Below, one piece after another: positions 1 to 6,050 of a DNA stretch of 6,777 nucleotides. The stretch comes from Caulobacteraceae bacterium (lineage in GTDB: Bacteria; Pseudomonadota; Alphaproteobacteria; Caulobacterales; Caulobacteraceae): assembly GCA_013815405.1 (NCBI GenBank), contig JACDGF010000118.1:1-6777 (forward strand), read 5' to 3'. The position numbers and the translations under genes were made by a program. The notes under the pieces were generated by a model, which was not told where the DNA came from, ran no database searches, and saw nothing but the letters and a program-made list of their open reading frames with translations. The first letter of the stretch is position 1, and every line of letters starts with the position of its first letter.

Positions 1-1
1 G

Positions 2-196
2 GGCGGGATCGTGGGGGACTGGCCGACCTTGGCCGAGGCCAAGCTGTTCGAGAACCGCGACACTGCTCCGACGATGGACATGCGCGGGCTGTTCAAGGGC
101 GTGCTGCAGGACCACCTGGGAATCGACCGGGCGCGCCTGGACACCACCGTCTTTCCGGCCAGCTCACGCGTGGCGCCATCGTTGGGCTTGGTGTAG
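2..196 (+). CDS. DUF1501 family protein, C-terminal fragment (5' end outside window)
   Basis: The reading frame is open from the first bases of the window and ends at TAG 194-196, so only about the last 64 residues are visible. They read GGIVGDWPTLAEAKLFENRD and continue with a TMDMRGLFKGVLQDHLGI segment. This 'G.DWP.L....L.....RD...T.D.R..FKGVL.DHLG' pattern is typical of the extreme C-terminus of DUF1501 proteins. That family is usually about 400 residues, often carries a Tat signal and is related to the alkaline phosphatase/sulfatase fold. Its biochemical role is not established, and it is commonly encoded next to a DUF1800 protein, which would lie upstream of this window if present. The GTG at 11 is only an internal codon and should not be read as a start. 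No active-site residue can be judged from this piece. The next gene, coq4, follows after 28 bases on the same strand. Confidence 0.8.
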   Translation, partial: GGIVGDWPTLAEAKLFENRDTAPTMDMRGLFKGVLQDHLGIDRARLDTTVFPASSRVAPSLGLV

Positions 197-224
197 GTTT
201 TCCCGCCGGGGCGCGGAGGGAGCG

Positions 225-893
225 ATGGAACCGAAGATCGCCGAGAACTTCCTGCGGCTGGTGGACGATTCCCGCGCCAACGGTGTTCCGGAACTGCATT
301 TCCGCTTCTGGCGGCGGACGACCGAAGAGGTCCGCCGCAAATATCTCGATGCGTTCCGCTCCGATCCCGAGGCGATAGCTTGGTGCGAAGAGGCCTATCT
401 GGCCGATGATCCCGACTTCGAAGATTTATTGGACCTGCCCGCCGAAAGCCTCGGCTACCGCTATGCGCGGCACATCATCGACAACAACCTCAACAAGACC
501 ATCGCCAGCGACTATCGCCGCGCCCATGAGCGGATGGACGCCGAAGGCAAGCTCCACGGCATGCCCGAGGAAGTAAAATACGCCGTCGTGCGCGGCTTCC
601 AGATCCACGACATCTTCCACATTCTGACCGGCTACGACACCACGGGGCGCGGCGAGATCGCCCTGCAGGCCTTCACCCTGGCGCAACGCCGCCTGCCCTA
701 TTCCTCGATCTGGATGGCCACCCTCACCACCCAGATGACCTTCCTCGATCCCGACATGACCCCGGTGGTGATGGACGCCATCAGCGAAGGCTGGCGCTAC
801 GGCCGCCGGGCCGCGAACCTCAACTACCCGCGTTGGGAAGAGATGATGGATCGGCCGGTGGACGATCTGCGAGGAGAATACGGGCTGAACTGA
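225..893 (+). CDS. coq4: Coq4 family protein (ubiquinone biosynthesis COQ4 homologue)
   Basis: A complete 222-aa protein, close to the usual length of Coq4 without a mitochondrial targeting peptide. The decisive signature is the family's HDx2Hx11E metal-binding motif: H128, D129, H132 and E144 sit in HDIFHILTGYDTTGRGE with exactly the expected spacing. Upstream is a region of the type LPxxSLGYRYARHI (about residues 71-84), also characteristic. Known of the family: Coq4 is needed for coenzyme Q synthesis, works with other Coq proteins at the membrane, and has been linked to oxidative removal of the C1 carboxyl group of the ring precursor. Inferred here: the same role, although no other ubiquinone gene is visible nearby. 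The ATG at 225 is well supported by a GGAGG at 215-219 with 5-base spacing. It follows the DUF1501 gene by 28 bases, so read-through transcription is likely. It is convergent with the nitronate monooxygenase-like gene, with 28 bases between the stops. Some bacterial Coq4 paralogues sit outside ubi clusters, so a specialised function is possible. Confidence 0.93.
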   Translation: MEPKIAENFLRLVDDSRANGVPELHFRFWRRTTEEVRRKYLDAFRSDPEAIAWCEEAYLADDPDFEDLLDLPAESLGYRYARHIIDNNLNKTIASDYRRAHERMDAEGKLHGMPEEVKYAVVRGFQIHDIFHILTGYDTTGRGEIALQAFTLAQRRLPYSSIWMATLTTQMTFLDPDMTPVVMDAISEGWRYGRRAANLNYPRWEEMMDRPVDDLRGEYGLN

Positions 894-921
894 GCGCCCG
901 CCCTCCCCCGCGTGCTTGGCT

Positions 922-2055
922 CTACTCCGCCACCAGCCCGTCCAAATGCTCCACCGCCTCAAGGAACTCCTCCTTGAAGCTCTGGACGACCTGGCCGGCG
1001 GAGCGGACGGCGTCGATCAGGCCAACGCCTTGGCCGACGAAATAGGTGACCATCTCGCGCGCCTGTTCATTGCCGGCGGCGGCGGCGCGGTCGACGCATC
1101 GCAGGGCGTATTCGCTGACCAGGCTCTGAAGCGGCATGGGCAAGGCGCCCGGGCTGGCGGGATCGCGTTCCCAGGCGTCGGTCCAGGCCGATCGGAGCTG
1201 ACGGGCGGGTTTGCCGGTGCGGCTCCTGGAACGAACGGCGTCGCGCGACGTCGCCGCGATCATCTTTGAGCGGAAGATTTCACTGACCTCCGATTCCGTG
1301 GTCGCCAGCCAGACCGAGCCGGTCCAGGCGCCGGCCGCGCCCAGGGCCATGCAGGCGGCCATCTGGCGGCCCGTCATGATCCCCCCGGCGGCCAGAACGG
1401 GCACGTCGCGGAGTCCCTTGATCGCCACCAGCACCTCCGGGACCAGGACCAGGGTCGAGACCTCGCCGCAATGGCCGCCGGCCTCCGTCCCCTGGACCAC
1501 CAGGATATCGACTCCGGCGGCGATCTGGCGGATGGCGTGCTCCTTGGCCCCGACCAGGGCGGCCACCGGGACGCCCCGGCTCCTGCCCATCTGGATCATT
1601 TCCGGCGGGGGTACGCCCAGGGCGTTGGCGATGAGCCTGATCGGATGCTCGAAGGCCGCGTCGAGCACCTCCAGCGCCCGCGTCGGATCGAAGGGCTGGG
1701 GCTGAGCGTCGTCGATGACCCGCTCGGCCAGGGCCACGCCGGCCCGCGCCAGAAGCGCGCGGGCGAACGCATCGTGTCCGGGCGGCACCCGGGCTTTAAG
1801 GGTCCTGTAGGTGACGCCGGGCTCCCCCGCCGTGGCCATGTTTTCGGGGATGAGCACGTCCAGGCCATAGGGCTTGCCGTCCACATGGTCGTCGATCCAT
1901 TTGAGTTCCTCGCGCACCGAGTCCGGGGAATGGGCGGTAGCGCCCAGCACCCCGAACCCGCCCGCGCGGCTCACCGCCGCCACGACGTCCCGGCAATGGC
2001 TGAAGGCCAGGAGTGGGAATTCGATCCCCAGCATGTCGCAGATCGGCGATTTCAT
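922..2055 (-). CDS. Nitronate monooxygenase family FMN enzyme (2-nitropropane dioxygenase-like)
   Basis: A complete 377-aa flavin TIM-barrel protein. Seen in the sequence: an N-terminal strand, ICDMLGIEFPLLAFSHCRD (5-23), then a glycine-rich SRAGGFGVLGA (29-39); the hallmark GTEAGGHCGE (189-198), with H195 at the position of the conserved active-site histidine of the family; and a phosphate-binding VPVLAAGGIMTGRQMAACMA segment (218-237) followed by a GAAGAWTGSVWLATTE segment (239-254), which would hold the FMN phosphate. Family knowledge: true members oxidise alkyl nitronates or propionate 3-nitronate with O2, but relatives include FabK enoyl reductases and enzymes acting on CoA thioesters, so the annotated name is often not the physiological activity. 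The ATG at 2055 (complement) is preceded by AGGAG (2063-2067) at 7-base spacing. The gene lies 32 bases downstream of the thiolase-like gene in the same direction, which argues for an operon and an acyl-CoA-related role. The substrate is not predictable from sequence alone. Confidence 0.92.
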   Translation of the reverse strand: MKSPICDMLGIEFPLLAFSHCRDVVAAVSRAGGFGVLGATAHSPDSVREELKWIDDHVDGKPYGLDVLIPENMATAGEPGVTYRTLKARVPPGHDAFARALLARAGVALAERVIDDAQPQPFDPTRALEVLDAAFEHPIRLIANALGVPPPEMIQMGRSRGVPVAALVGAKEHAIRQIAAGVDILVVQGTEAGGHCGEVSTLVLVPEVLVAIKGLRDVPVLAAGGIMTGRQMAACMALGAAGAWTGSVWLATTESEVSEIFRSKMIAATSRDAVRSRSRTGKPARQLRSAWTDAWERDPASPGALPMPLQSLVSEYALRCVDRAAAAGNEQAREMVTYFVGQGVGLIDAVRSAGQVVQSFKEEFLEAVEHLDGLVAE

Positions 2056-2087
2056 CGCGAGACTCCTGGCCGTCGGATCATGGGTCT

Positions 2088-3629
2088 TCAGTTCGTTTTC
2101 GGCTTGAACGACTGGATGATCGAGCGACCCTTGGCGTTCAACGCCAGCTTGACCTTGGCGCCGAACGGCTCATGAGCGATCATCGCCTCGACCACCGAGG
2201 GATCGTCCGCATCCGTCATGGCGACGAAGCGGCCGCCCTTTCCTTTCAGGCGCCCGACCACCACGCCTCGGGGCGTCTTGGTCGAATAGTCGATGGTGTA
2301 GGTCTCCACCCTGCCGATCCCCTCGCCGGACGCGGCCCGCGGCGCCGGCCAAGCGTCGATCTCCCTTTGCAAGTCGGCGCTGTCGAAGCCGCGCCACGCC
2401 GCGGGGGTCGTCGAATAGACGCCCACGGAATATTTCGACAGGAAGCCGCCGTTGGCGCCCACCAGGCCCCGAGCCCCTGGTCGCACCCGCAGCATTCGCG
2501 CCATGGAGGCGATGGCGTGCATGGAATAGTTGTTTCCGGCTCCGCCGAAAAACGGCAACCCGCCGGTGACGGTGAGCGGGCGGGGATCGTCCTTGTCCAG
2601 GCCCAGGCCGTCGCGGACGTTGAAGACGGCGATGGGAAAGCAGCTGTAGAGGTCGAAGAGATCGATCGCGTCGAGCCCGATCTCGGCGGCGTCGAGCGCC
2701 CGGCGGACCGCCATCACCGACGCGGGGCTCGAGGAGAGGTCGGCGCGCTCGATCACCGCGCGCTCGCTGACGTCGGCGCCGCCATGCAGATAGACGAAGC
2801 GGGCCTCCGGCACGCCCAGCGCCCGGGCCCGGTCCACCGAGGTCATCAGGAGCGCCGCGCCCTGGTTGACCTGGTCGCGCGCCACCATCCGGCGGGGATA
2901 GGGATCGGCGGTCAGGCGATTGTCGGCGCCGACCGTGGCCAGGTGCTCCGCGTCATGGATCTGGCGCGAGGCGGCGTGAAGGTTGCTGGCGGCGACCTTG
3001 GTGAAGGGCGCGAACAGCCGCCCCATCTCCAGGGCGTAGTCGGCCCGATTGAGGCCCAGGCGCGCGCGGCGGGCGTTCTCGAGCAGGGCGTAGACGGTGA
3101 TCGGGTTCCAGGCGCCGTGGCGCGTCAACTTCGAATTCAGCAGGGGCTCCCCGAATCCGCGATCCTCCAACTGGCCTCCGACTTCCTCGGACCAGTCGGG
3201 ACTCTGCTTGAGGAAGGCCATGCGGCGCGCCGTGGAGATCGCCTCCGCGCCGCAGAGCAGGGCCATGCCGACGTCTCCGGCCCCGATGGCGTGAGCGAAC
3301 TCGTTGACCAGGTGCTGGGGCCCCTGCCCGCCCACCGGCTCCAGGATCGCCCTGGCCGGGTCGGCTCCGATGCGCCGCGCCACCGCGCGGGGAAAGTTGT
3401 CCGCCTTGCCGAACGGGGCAATCGTCTTGGGCCCGGAAACCTCGAACTGGCGAATGGCGGCGACGACATCGATGTGCGGCGCCATCGCGCCTCGAAAGAC
3501 CGCGTCCTCACACGCCACCCGGGCCGCCCGCGCCGCCAGATCCAGCGGCGACATTCCGACATAGCCAAAGCCGCCGGCCACTTCGGAGACCTCGCCGACG
3601 CCGATGATGACGGGAGTATTGTCAGGCAA
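2088..3629 (-). CDS. TLP1-type thiolase-like protein (acetyl-CoA acetyltransferase-like, with extra C-terminal domain)
   Basis: A complete 513-aa protein with a thiolase fold. The N-terminus NTPVIIGVGEV (4-14) is the usual first strand of thiolases and SCP2-like proteins. The region LEPVGGQGPQHLVNEFAHAI (96-115) aligns with the thiolase nucleophile-cysteine helix but has glycine/glutamine instead of cysteine. The later GGLPFFGGAGNNYSMHAIA segment (356-374) replaces the GHP histidine motif with GG, and GANGGFLSKY (391-400) lacks the second catalytic cysteine. Residues about 420-510 add a domain ending in AMIAHEPFGAKVKLALNAKG, matching the additional C-terminal domain known from mycobacterial thiolase-like protein type 1. 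Family knowledge: such proteins keep the thiolase fold without classical catalytic residues and their reaction is unsettled. The start is TTG at 3629 (complement), chosen because it precedes the conserved first strand and has AGGAG 7 bases upstream; the first internal ATG (residue 26) would cut that strand. It is first in an operon with the NMO-like gene. Automatic annotation would call it acetyl-CoA acetyltransferase, which overstates what the active site supports. Confidence 0.9.
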   Translation of the reverse strand: MPDNTPVIIGVGEVSEVAGGFGYVGMSPLDLAARAARVACEDAVFRGAMAPHIDVVAAIRQFEVSGPKTIAPFGKADNFPRAVARRIGADPARAILEPVGGQGPQHLVNEFAHAIGAGDVGMALLCGAEAISTARRMAFLKQSPDWSEEVGGQLEDRGFGEPLLNSKLTRHGAWNPITVYALLENARRARLGLNRADYALEMGRLFAPFTKVAASNLHAASRQIHDAEHLATVGADNRLTADPYPRRMVARDQVNQGAALLMTSVDRARALGVPEARFVYLHGGADVSERAVIERADLSSSPASVMAVRRALDAAEIGLDAIDLFDLYSCFPIAVFNVRDGLGLDKDDPRPLTVTGGLPFFGGAGNNYSMHAIASMARMLRVRPGARGLVGANGGFLSKYSVGVYSTTPAAWRGFDSADLQREIDAWPAPRAASGEGIGRVETYTIDYSTKTPRGVVVGRLKGKGGRFVAMTDADDPSVVEAMIAHEPFGAKVKLALNAKGRSIIQSFKPKTN

Positions 3630-3636
3630 GACGGGG

Positions 3637-3641
3637 CTCCT
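3637..3641 (-). promoter_or_regulatory. Ribosome binding site that decides the TTG start of the thiolase-like gene
   Basis: The complement reads AGGAG, seven bases ahead of TTG at 3629-3627. The downstream NMO-like gene has the same AGGAG with the same seven-base spacing (2063-2067), which supports this as a real start with a rare initiation codon. Confidence 0.75.
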
Positions 3642-3660
3642 GGGGATTTCGGGCGCTGGA

Positions 3661-3692
3661 CGATCTCGCGGGGAAGAAGACCCGTGAGATCG
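3661..3692 (-). promoter_or_regulatory. Inverted repeat / possible leader hairpin upstream of the thiolase-like gene
   Basis: On the + strand, CGATCTCGCGGG (3661-3672) is complementary to CCCGTGAGATCG (3681-3692). The outer 7 bp and inner 4 bp are perfect, one position between them is imperfect (G-T on the + strand, A-C in the minus-strand transcript), and the loop is 8 bases of purines on the + strand. It lies 31 bases upstream of the TTG start and just before its ribosome binding site, inside the 193-base gap between the peptidase stop and this start. No U-run follows on either strand, so it does not look like an intrinsic terminator. It may be an operator for a dimeric regulator or a structure in the 5' leader of the mRNA. 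That role is inference; only the symmetry is directly seen. Confidence 0.4.
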
Positions 3693-3822
3693 CGTTGCCG
3701 AACCTTTCGGGGGTTATCGGCCCCTTCCGCCGGGAGCACGATCGCGATGCTTATCCGATCGCCGCCGTTCAGGGAATGCCAAGGATGCCCCTGCGCACCA
3801 CTCGGGCGGGATTTTCCACGCC

Positions 3823-6000
3823 TTATCGCCCCGTGGCGGGAAGGGTCATGCCGAGCTGATCGAAAAGAAACATCAGGATATCGGTCTGCTGGGCGATGCG
3901 CTCGGAGAGGGACGATCCGATGCCGTGGCCGGAGGACTTGGAGGTGCGCAGCAAGATCGGATGATCGCTCCCGGTGTCGGCCTGGAGGGCGGCGGCGAAC
4001 TTGCGGGAATTCATCGGATTCACCCGCCCGTCGTTGGCCCCGGTCAGCATCAGCACGGCCGGATAATTCACCCGTTTGACGACGTGGTGATAAGGCGAAT
4101 AGGCGTAGAGGGCCTTGAACTGATCGGCGTCCTTCACCGTGCCGAATTCGGTGACGTTGAAGGCGCCGTTGGGATCGAGTTCCACGCGCAGCATGTCGTA
4201 GATGCCCACCGCCGAGACCACCGCGCGGGCCAGGGCGGGGTGCTGGGTAAGGGTCGCCCCCATCAGCAAGCCGCCGTTGGATCCGCCCAGCAGGGCCAGA
4301 TGGTCATGGGACGTGTAGCCCAGCTTGATCAGGGTCTCGCCGGCGGCGTCGAAGTCGTCGAAGACGTTCTGTTTCTTGGTCAGCATCCCCTGGTGATGCC
4401 ACGCCTCGCCGTATTCGCCGCCGCCGCGCAGATTGGCGATGGCCCACACGCCTCCAGCGTCGAGCCATAGGCGGATATTGGCCCCCGCGAAGGAGGGCGT
4501 GAGGTTCACGCCATAGCCGCCATAGCCGGTCAGCAGGGTGGGATTGGCGCCGGTGAGCGCGGTTCCTTTCTTGCGGATGATGTTGACCGGGACCTTGGTC
4601 CCATCCTTGGAGGCGGCGAAGACGCGGACGACCTCGGTGTCGGCGTAGGAGATCGGCGAGGTGCGGTCCAGGGCGGTCTTCTCGCTGGCCCCGGAGTTCG
4701 CGCTCCAGCGCGCGAAATAGGTCGGGACAAGATAGCTCGCCACGTCATAGAGCACATCGCCCCCCGGCAGGGCGTCGATCTCGTTCACCGCCGAGACCGG
4801 CGGCAGGGCCAGGGCGGCGCCATGGCCGCCGTTCAAGTCATAGACGCTGACCACGCTGGGGCCGCCCGCGATGCGGGTGACGAAGAGGTGGTCGCCGGCC
4901 ACCGTCAACGGAACGGAGAATTCGCCGCCGTCGGTGACGGCCGCCTCCTGGCTTTCGGGCACGATCGTCCTGGCGGCGGCGAACCCGCCCGAATAGGGAG
5001 CATCGAGCTTGAGGATCTTGCCCATCGGCGCGTTCAGGTGCGAGACGGCGAACACCGTTCCATCCTTGGCCATGGCGGCGGCGACGACATGGTCGCCGTA
5101 GGCGCCGATCGGCCTGGCCGGTCCCTGGGCGGTCAGGACGAACTGCTGGAACTGCCCGCCGTCGCCCAGCTCCACCGAGGCCAGGGCCGCGTCGGCCCCG
5201 GTCCGGTTGTCGAGGTAGATCTCGCCGGTGCGCGGCACGCCATCCTGGGATCCCAGCGCCAGCCTGTCATCGCGGGCCTCGCCGCCCAGGCGGTGAAAAT
5301 AGACGGCCAGGTTGAAATGGCGCTCGGTCTCGGGGGTCGTATCGTCGGGATAACGGGTGTACCAGAAGGCGCGGCTGTCGGCCGTCCAGGCCAGCGAGCC
5401 GCCAGCCGTGGGGTATTGCACGCGGGGAATAGGCGTTTCGATCTCGCGCCCGCTGGCGACGTCATAGACGTGCAGGGTCCCATCCTCGCTGCCGTTCAAG
5501 GAGAGCGAGACTGCGACCTTGGCGCCATCGGGCGAAGCGACGTACCAGTCGATGGCGGTGTGGCCGGCGGCGTCCAGGACGTTCGGGTCGACCAGGGCCA
5601 TGCGGCTGGCCGGATCGGCCGCGCCGTTCATCATCACCAGGGCCGGCTGCTGCCGGGTCGGATCGTTGTAGAGGGCGAAGACCGCGCCACCGCGTCCCTG
5701 CAGGTCGTAGTATGCGGGCGAGGCGGTGGTGATCAGTCGGGTCAGCTCCGCCGCCACGCCGGCCCGCCCGGGAAGGGCGTCGAGCCAAGCGCGGGTCCGC
5801 GCGTTCTGCGCGTCGCTCCAGGCCTGGACGGCCGGATCGCCGGTGTTTTCCAAAGCGCGATAGGGATCGGCGATCTTGACGCCTTGGATCACATCGGCGG
5901 CGGTTCCGGGCGGGAACGCCGGCGGCGGCGCGGATGGTGCGGCCAGGGCCAGAGCGGGAAGCGAAAAGCTGAGGAAAACGGCGATGGCCGTGGCGCGCAT
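3823..6000 (-). CDS. Secreted prolyl oligopeptidase family serine peptidase (S9A)
   Basis: A complete 725-aa protein counted from the ATG at 6000. Residues 1-21 are a signal peptide: MRATAIAVFLSFSLPALALA is a short basic start plus hydrophobic core ending in an ALA-type cleavage site, so it is probably periplasmic or extracellular. Mature N-terminus: DPYRALEN (45-52), the S9 counterpart of 'DPYRWLE'. The middle, roughly 60-430, is the seven-bladed propeller region, including a YVASPDGAKVAVSLSLNGSE segment (153-172). The C-terminal alpha/beta hydrolase domain holds LLTGYGGYG (489-497), NLRGGGEYGEAWHHQG (523-538) and the triad: S574 in GGSNGG, D657 in GANDGRVNP and H692 in SSGHGIG. Length and order match prolyl oligopeptidases (about 700 aa). 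These enzymes cut short peptides after proline; the natural substrate here is unknown, likely peptide nutrients. A TTG at 6054 gives an 18-residue longer form but has no ribosome binding site and hides the signal peptide, so the ATG is preferred. The RluC-like gene ends 50 bases upstream on the same strand. Confidence 0.95.
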   Translation of the reverse strand: MRATAIAVFLSFSLPALALAAPSAPPPAFPPGTAADVIQGVKIADPYRALENTGDPAVQAWSDAQNARTRAWLDALPGRAGVAAELTRLITTASPAYYDLQGRGGAVFALYNDPTRQQPALVMMNGAADPASRMALVDPNVLDAAGHTAIDWYVASPDGAKVAVSLSLNGSEDGTLHVYDVASGREIETPIPRVQYPTAGGSLAWTADSRAFWYTRYPDDTTPETERHFNLAVYFHRLGGEARDDRLALGSQDGVPRTGEIYLDNRTGADAALASVELGDGGQFQQFVLTAQGPARPIGAYGDHVVAAAMAKDGTVFAVSHLNAPMGKILKLDAPYSGGFAAARTIVPESQEAAVTDGGEFSVPLTVAGDHLFVTRIAGGPSVVSVYDLNGGHGAALALPPVSAVNEIDALPGGDVLYDVASYLVPTYFARWSANSGASEKTALDRTSPISYADTEVVRVFAASKDGTKVPVNIIRKKGTALTGANPTLLTGYGGYGVNLTPSFAGANIRLWLDAGGVWAIANLRGGGEYGEAWHHQGMLTKKQNVFDDFDAAGETLIKLGYTSHDHLALLGGSNGGLLMGATLTQHPALARAVVSAVGIYDMLRVELDPNGAFNVTEFGTVKDADQFKALYAYSPYHHVVKRVNYPAVLMLTGANDGRVNPMNSRKFAAALQADTGSDHPILLRTSKSSGHGIGSSLSERIAQQTDILMFLFDQLGMTLPATGR

Positions 6001-6007
6001 GGAGGGT

Positions 6008-6011
6008 CTCC
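6008..6011 (-). promoter_or_regulatory. Ribosome binding site supporting the ATG start of the S9A peptidase
   Basis: The complement reads GGAG, seven bases before ATG 6000-5998. The competing TTG at 6054 has only a C-rich stretch ahead of it. The choice puts the signal peptide at the true N-terminus. Confidence 0.65.
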
Positions 6012-6050
6012 GAAATCCGATGTCGAGGTTAGGGCGCGTCGCCGTTCCCG

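Noticed and set aside
426..962. A 178-codon - strand open frame opposite coq4
   Set aside because: Shadow of coq4, with His/Val/Gly-rich composition and no domain. It also overlaps the end of the NMO-like gene.
2061..2065. GANTC (CcrM-type methylation) site overlapping the NMO-like ribosome binding site
   Set aside because: GANTC sites occur elsewhere in the window by chance and there is no cluster here, so no regulatory claim is justified.
3137..3739. A 200-codon - strand frame extending upstream of the thiolase-like start
   Set aside because: It is in a different frame from the real gene and its translation is Arg/Ser/Pro-rich. It does not indicate a frameshift because the 513-aa frame is complete and in register.
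3805..3822. Possible hairpin right after the peptidase stop codon (GGCG...CGCC)
   Set aside because: The stem is short with an internal mismatch and no U-run follows on the minus strand; not a convincing terminator.
2013..4079. A 688-codon + strand open frame
   Set aside because: It lies antisense to the thiolase-like gene and the end of the peptidase gene, both of which have clear family motifs. Its translation is Arg/Gly/Asp/His-rich low-complexity without any recognisable domain, as expected from GC-rich antisense frames.
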